DNA from: Paenibacillus_AR mesotrionivorans
GTDB lineage: Bacteria > Bacillota > Bacilli > Paenibacillales > NBRC-103111
Reading direction: 5' to 3'
Assembly (NCBI RefSeq): GCF_046098205.1
Contig: NZ_JBJURJ010000014.1
Span: 1-64,000, forward strand
Length of the DNA: 64,000 nt
This document shows, piece by piece, positions 59,905-64,000 of the stretch (its first letter is position 1; every line of letters starts with the position of its first letter). The notes below the pieces were generated by a model. The model saw only the letters and a list, made by a program, of their open reading frames with translations, made no database searches and was not told the DNA's origin. The translations under genes and the position numbers were made by a program.

Positions 59905-60822
59905 TTAGGCCTTCAAATATTTGCGGACAGACAAAAGACTTCCCCAGATTCCAATCCCGATGCCGATGGCCAGGAGGATCGCCGACAATTGCAGATGCAC
60001 ATCATCAAAAGGCTTTAATTCCATCATCATGGTTTCGAGACCCGACCTGCTGGAATCCACCAGCCGGTAGTAGCCGTACAGGAGTACACCTGCGGGAATG
60101 ACCGAGCCGATCACACCCAGAAGCGCTCCTTCTATAAAGAAAGGCCAGCGGATAAAGCCGTTGGTGGCGCCAACCAGCTTCATAATCTTGATTTCCCTGT
60201 CGCGGGCCATAATGGTCAGCTTAATGGTATTGGAAATAAGGAACATCGCCGTTAAAGCCAGGCAGGCTACCAGAATCAGGCCGATATTGCGCACGATGCC
60301 GGTAATTCTGAACAGGGTGTCTACTGTGGATTTGCCGTAGTCCACCTTGACCATCGGTTTCGGGTTCTTAGATTCGTTCAGGCTTACGATCCGGGCGGTC
60401 ACATCCCCAACCTCCCGCGGTTCCTTGACCGTCACCGTAAAAGCGTCATTCAAGGGATTGTTCTCCCCGTCCATCCCCTCCAGGTACTGCTTGCCGGTTT
60501 CGCCCATGCGCTCGCGCATCAGAGCGAGCCCCTCATCCTTGGAGATATAATCCACCTTGGCAACCCCCTCCAGCGCCTCCAGCTCGGAACGCAGCTTGGC
60601 GACACTTTCCTGGGCAATATTCACATCAAGAAACACCTTGATTTCAACCTTGGATTCGATTTGCGCGGACATGTGGTTGACATTAACCGCCAACAGCAGG
60701 AAGATGCCCAGGATAAACAGGGAAATGGCGATGGAGCTGACTGAGGCGAAGGTCATCCAGCCGTTGCGGATAAGGCTTTTGCCCCCTTCCCGGAAGTGCC
60801 TGCCCAGGGTACTAATCTTCAT
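59905..60822 (-). CDS. ftsX: Cell division ABC transporter permease FtsX
   Basis: 305 aa: cytoplasmic N-terminus, first membrane segment (about 24-46), large extracellular loop (about 50-170) that contacts the hydrolase, then three more segments. Start ATG 60822 overlaps ftsE by 11 bp. With FtsE it gates peptidoglycan hydrolysis, here probably through the downstream M23 protein. Confidence 0.97.
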   Translation of the reverse strand: MKISTLGRHFREGGKSLIRNGWMTFASVSSIAISLFILGIFLLLAVNVNHMSAQIESKVEIKVFLDVNIAQESVAKLRSELEALEGVAKVDYISKDEGLALMRERMGETGKQYLEGMDGENNPLNDAFTVTVKEPREVGDVTARIVSLNESKNPKPMVKVDYGKSTVDTLFRITGIVRNIGLILVACLALTAMFLISNTIKLTIMARDREIKIMKLVGATNGFIRWPFFIEGALLGVIGSVIPAGVLLYGYYRLVDSSRSGLETMMMELKPFDDVHLQLSAILLAIGIGIGIWGSLLSVRKYLKA

Positions 60823-61498
60823 AACCGTAATCCCCTCTCGCCTGGTCGCGGGCGATGAGGCCCTTCTCCACAGCGATGACCCGCTTGCGCATGGAGTTCA
60901 CGATCTCTTTGTTGTGGGTCGCCATAATGATGGTGGTGCCCCGGTAGTTGATCTCTTCCATCAGCTTCATGATATCCCAGGAGGTATCCGGGTCCAGATT
61001 GCCCGTAGGCTCGTCGGCGATGATAACCGATGGGCTGTTGACAATGGCTCTGGCAATAGCTACCCGCTGCTGCTCTCCTCCCGACAGCTGGGTCGGCAGC
61101 GAATCTGCCTTGTCCCGCAGCTTGACCAGCTCCAGCACCTCCAGGGTGCGCTTCCTAATCAGCTTCTTGGGGGTTTCGATGACTTCCATGGCAAACGCGA
61201 TATTTTCCGACACGGTCATCTTGGGCAGGAGCCGGAAGTCCTGGAAGATGACTCCGATATTCCGCCGCAAAAAAGGGATTTTCCGCGGTTTCAGCTTGGC
61301 GAGATTAAAGCCGTTAACAAAAATATGCCCCTTGGTGGGCTTTTCCTCGCGGTAAATCATCTTCATGAAGGTCGATTTGCCTGCGCCGGAAGGCCCTACC
61401 ACGTATACGAATTCATTGCGGTCTACCTTGAGGTTGATGCCCCGTATGGCGTGTGTTCCGTCCGGATATGTTTTCCAGACGTCTTGCATTTCGATCAC
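60812..61498 (-). CDS. ftsE: Cell division ATP-binding protein FtsE
   Basis: 228 aa. Walker A GPSGAGKS (near 35-42), signature LSGGEQQRV, Walker B VIIADEPTGNLD. Start GTG 61498 gives the conserved MIEMQDVWKTYPDG start; the ribosome site is weak. First gene of ftsE-ftsX-M23, with ctpB and minJ following after terminators. Confidence 0.97.
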   Translation of the reverse strand: MIEMQDVWKTYPDGTHAIRGINLKVDRNEFVYVVGPSGAGKSTFMKMIYREEKPTKGHIFVNGFNLAKLKPRKIPFLRRNIGVIFQDFRLLPKMTVSENIAFAMEVIETPKKLIRKRTLEVLELVKLRDKADSLPTQLSGGEQQRVAIARAIVNSPSVIIADEPTGNLDPDTSWDIMKLMEEINYRGTTIIMATHNKEIVNSMRKRVIAVEKGLIARDQARGDYGYED

Positions 61499-61828
61499 AG
61501 TATCACATCCACTCTTTCATAATGATCGGACAGCGCGCAGGTAAAACAAATAGCCTGAAAACACAGTCAGCTTATTAAACTTCGACAGAAAAACTGTTAT
61601 TCCTTTATCGCAGAAGCGATTTTCCGTAAGATTCCATGAAATGTACACTTTTCTGTGAAAATCCGGGAATTGTCTACGGGCCGAATGCGCCATTAGACGC
61701 CTCCGGGACAGAGTGAACTATTTCGGCGGACACGCTCATATAGTGGTAGGAGAAGGCTTGGACTTCGGGCTGTTGCTGTTGCCTGCGGACCAAACCTCTC
61801 TCACACAAACTTTTAGGGGGGTGTCCCC
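61499..61828. other. Divergent intergenic region between ftsE and the VanW gene
   Basis: 330 bp with no credible ORF. No strong sigma-A promoter was found for either side. Immediately before the VanW start the ribosome site lies in GGGG-tgt-CCCC (61816-61828), a small hairpin that could mask AGGGGGG. Confidence 0.5.
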
Positions 61829-63292
61829 ATGTTAGCGGACAAACACAAGCGTGCAGCCGCGGCGGCCGGTGTGCTGGTACTTCTGGCAGCCGGGGGCTTA
61901 TGGGGAATCAGAGCATACGGCCTGGATGATCAAATGCCACATGGCTTGGCCTTCGGCGGTATTCCCGTAGGCAAACTGCCGCTTACCCGGGCGGAGCAGC
62001 TGCTGGAGGCCCATCTGGCGCAAACAGCGGGCTGGCGCCTCCGCTTTGCCTCGGAGGTACCCGGCGCCGAGCAAGCGTCTGCCTTCGGCAGCACGGGGCT
62101 GCGCTGGGATGCCTCCGCTCCCCGGCAGGCACTGGCAGAGCTTAAAGGCGGCAGCCCCTTCCGTCGCGCCTGGGCTAAATGGCAGCTCCGCAACCGGGAT
62201 CTGCCCGTGGGGATTCTATACGATGAAGGGGCTTATGCCGGATTCGTCAAACAAACCTGGGCGGAGCTACATGCCAAACAACCCACACCGGCTAAACGGC
62301 TGATTACCGGACAGGATCGGGTGGAGATTATTCCCGACATCCCGGTGTACCGGGTGGACGAGAAAAAATTGCTGGACAGCCTGCTGGCTACGGACTGGCT
62401 CTCCATGTGGCGCGGACTGGCTCCGGAGCAGGAGGCGGCCAAAGCGGATCCCGTCGTGATTCCGGTGCCCCTTGCGGAAATCCACGCCCAGGTCACCTAT
62501 GATTCCCTGACTGGTCAAGGCATTGAACGCAAAATAAGCGAATTCGCCACCACCATTCTTCCCGGCGGCGAAGGGCGCCTGCACAATATTGTCTCCGCGG
62601 CCAAAACCATTCAAGACCGGGTTCTTGCGCCGGGTGATATATTCGATTACGCCCCAGTTATTGAAGAAACCAAAAACCGCTTCGGCTTCCGGGAGGCTCC
62701 GGTCATCTATAACGGCAAGCTGGTGCCCGGCGTGGGCGGCGGAATCTGCCAAGTCTCCTCCACCTTGTACAATGCGGTGCTGCGGGCCGGGCTGGAGATT
62801 GTGGAGCGGCGGAATCATACCCTGCCGGTAAGCTATGTTCCGCTGGGACAGGATGCCACCTTCTCGGAGGGGTATATTAATTTCAGGTTTCGCAATAACA
62901 CCGGCGCGTATCTGCTGATCCGCACCGTGACCGAATCCAAGAAGCTGACAGTGAAGCTGTTCGGCACACTGCCCCAGAGCCAGTCCTTCGACATTGAGTC
63001 CGTCACCGTGGAGGAGTTGGAGGCCCCGGTCAAAACCGTCATCAACCCCACGCTCCGCATCGGCCAGCGTGAGGTGCTGCAGAAAGGCAAACCGGGTTAT
63101 GTGGTGGAAACCTACCGCACCAAACGGGAGAACGGCACCATCCTCTCCCGGGAGCTGATTTCACGGGACCGTTATCAACCCCAGCCAGCCCTGGTGGCCG
63201 TAGGGGGCAAAGCCGGTGAAGGTACAGGTTCCGGCGGCGAAGGTAAGGAGGGTGTGCTGGAGGACGGAGTGGAGGGCCCCCGCTTCCGGTAA
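61829..63292 (+). CDS. VanW-family protein with G5 domain
   Basis: 487 aa: membrane anchor (about 8-30), peptidoglycan-binding-4-like part (about 35-215), VanW domain (about 225-385; GGEGRLHNI, GDIFDYAPVIEETKNRFGFR shown in two pieces as landmarks near 268-290, and VGGGICQVSSTLYNA), and a G5 domain (about 390-460). The tail is Gly-rich. Extracytoplasmic, cell-wall associated; molecular role of VanW proteins is not known. Start ATG 61829 after AGGGGGG. Confidence 0.9.
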   Translation: MLADKHKRAAAAAGVLVLLAAGGLWGIRAYGLDDQMPHGLAFGGIPVGKLPLTRAEQLLEAHLAQTAGWRLRFASEVPGAEQASAFGSTGLRWDASAPRQALAELKGGSPFRRAWAKWQLRNRDLPVGILYDEGAYAGFVKQTWAELHAKQPTPAKRLITGQDRVEIIPDIPVYRVDEKKLLDSLLATDWLSMWRGLAPEQEAAKADPVVIPVPLAEIHAQVTYDSLTGQGIERKISEFATTILPGGEGRLHNIVSAAKTIQDRVLAPGDIFDYAPVIEETKNRFGFREAPVIYNGKLVPGVGGGICQVSSTLYNAVLRAGLEIVERRNHTLPVSYVPLGQDATFSEGYINFRFRNNTGAYLLIRTVTESKKLTVKLFGTLPQSQSFDIESVTVEELEAPVKTVINPTLRIGQREVLQKGKPGYVVETYRTKRENGTILSRELISRDRYQPQPALVAVGGKAGEGTGSGGEGKEGVLEDGVEGPRFR

Positions 63293-63423
63293 GCCTTATT
63301 TTGGGCCCCCGGCTGTCCGGCAGCCCGCGTCTATGCTGGTCTTCGGGATAGTCCGGCTCCCGGTCTGAGGTCCGATCCCCCTCTTCACTTCCGTCATATT
63401 ACTCTGCGGGAGCCTTGGCGAGA

Positions 63424-63439
63424 ATGTGACAGGTCACAT
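63424..63439 (+). promoter_or_regulatory. PadR-type operator before the DUF1700 gene
   Basis: ATGTGAC-ag-GTCACAT is a 16-bp inverted repeat that fits the PadR pattern ATGT-n8-ACAT. A -10-like TATACT is at 63475-63480, 43 bp before the start codon. DUF1700 genes are often next to PadR-type regulators, but none is seen to the left. Confidence 0.6.
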
Positions 63440-63522
63440 GACTGCGGTTACTTCGTCCTCCACATATTGCCTGCTATACTAAGAATCAAGTTCTTCATCA
63501 AGAAAAGAAGCAGGGGATGCAC

Positions 63523-64000
63523 ATGTCAAAGGCCGATTTTTTCCAGCAGCTCCGGGCCCGTCTCCGCGGCTTGCCTCCGGAAGAGCAAGAAAACATTCTC
63601 GGCGTGTATGAGGATTTGTTCCGCCAGGCCGAAGCCGGCGGCAAAAGTGAAGAGGACATTATCCGATCTCTGGGCTTTATACCCGTTCCTGTGGAGCAGC
63701 CGCCCCACATGCAGAACCACCAGTTAAATGCAGCCCGCAAGGGGGGCTTGCGGCCTTACGCAGCAGCCGTCTCGCTGCTGCTGTTCAATCTGGTTTTCGC
63801 AGTGGCGCCTTTTTTGACCATAGCCTTGCTGTTGTTTTCTTTATCCCTGGTGGCCGTATTGTTTTCCTTCAGTGTGGTCTGGGTTATTATCGGAACGGGA
63901 ATTCCCGCAACTGTGGATGTGCTGCTTCTGGAGATTTTCACCACCATGACATTAAGCGGGCTGGGAATTCTGCTGGGGGCTGCAATGTGGAAATTAAATA
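63523..64000 (+). CDS. DUF1700-family membrane protein (cut by window end)
   Basis: At least 159 aa, no stop before the edge. N-terminal SKADFFQQLRARLRGLPPEE and ILGVYEDLF form the DUF1700 helical region (about 1-50); then a short linker and at least three membrane segments (about 77-100, 103-125, 132-155). Start ATG 63523 follows AGGGG by 7 nt. These proteins are often encoded with PadR regulators and DUF4097 proteins and are thought to take part in envelope stress control; function not established. Confidence 0.85.
   Translation, partial: MSKADFFQQLRARLRGLPPEEQENILGVYEDLFRQAEAGGKSEEDIIRSLGFIPVPVEQPPHMQNHQLNAARKGGLRPYAAAVSLLLFNLVFAVAPFLTIALLLFSLSLVAVLFSFSVVWVIIGTGIPATVDVLLLEIFTTMTLSGLGILLGAAMWKLN

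Overview
The window is a chromosomal segment of a Gram-positive, low-to-mid GC Firmicute, most likely Paenibacillus or a close relative. This rests on the 16S 5' end, the AGGAGG-type ribosome sites, the tRNA clusters without phage genes, the pcrB-pcrA-ligA and ftsE-ftsX-ctpB-minJ gene orders, and the S-layer-homology (SLH) exoproteins. No plasmid, prophage, insertion sequence with a transposase, or CRISPR array was seen.

Layout. 1-2.5 kb: the start of a minus-strand rRNA operon, then blaI / M56 metallopeptidase / an unusual lgt, with BlaI-type operators before both blaI and lgt. 2.5-8 kb: pcrB-pcrA-ligA. 8.1-10.7 kb: small hypotheticals, an HNH protein and a DUF1835 protein. 10.8-15.1 kb: a Gld-type ABC transporter operon. 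15.9-18.4 kb: a U32 peptidase/RlhA-like gene. 18.6-19.5 kb: eight tRNAs; signal peptidase I and an EEP-family hydrolase follow, then three more tRNAs with a 170-bp tandem duplication of the last tRNA tail and terminator. 22.2-27 kb: a 1604-aa SLH surface protein. 27.2-28.2 kb: an XRE regulator and a GreA-like factor with a 24-codon coupled upstream ORF. 28.4-40 kb: a cell-envelope region, including the main discovery candidate. 40-45 kb: sugar isomerase, nitrite/sulfite reductase, AraC regulator and SRPBCC protein. 45-50 kb: uvrB-uvrA. 50-52 kb: motA-motB. 52-55 kb: SGNH hydrolase and glycosidase. 55.5-61.5 kb: ftsE-ftsX-M23 hydrolase-ctpB-minJ. 61.8-64 kb: VanW protein and a DUF1700 protein cut by the window end.

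Main candidate system. Genes at 32133-34604 encode a carrier protein (Ser39), a seryl-tRNA-synthetase-like amino acid:carrier-protein ligase, an SGNH protein of DltD type, and an unannotated 36-aa membrane microprotein ending in FIYEGF, the C-terminal signature of DltX. A DltB-like MBOAT acyltransferase lies at 38861-40018. It shares an almost duplicated promoter (a 28-bp identical block) with the 1090-aa FG-GAP exoprotein gene that opens the region. This looks like a Dlt-type aminoacylation route for an envelope polymer in which the usual adenylation enzyme DltA is replaced by an aaRS-like ligase.

Second candidate. Seven groups (six complete, one missing its fourth unit) of four short inverted repeats (half-site TARCGG, unit 21-25 bp) sit in five intergenic regions. 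The gaps between units are nearly constant at about 29, 41 and 29 bp, making a dyad-symmetric element of about 183-194 bp. A third repeat family (TATGCTTACGAAG plus a stem-loop, about 40 bp) is placed directly before the ribosome sites of three genes.
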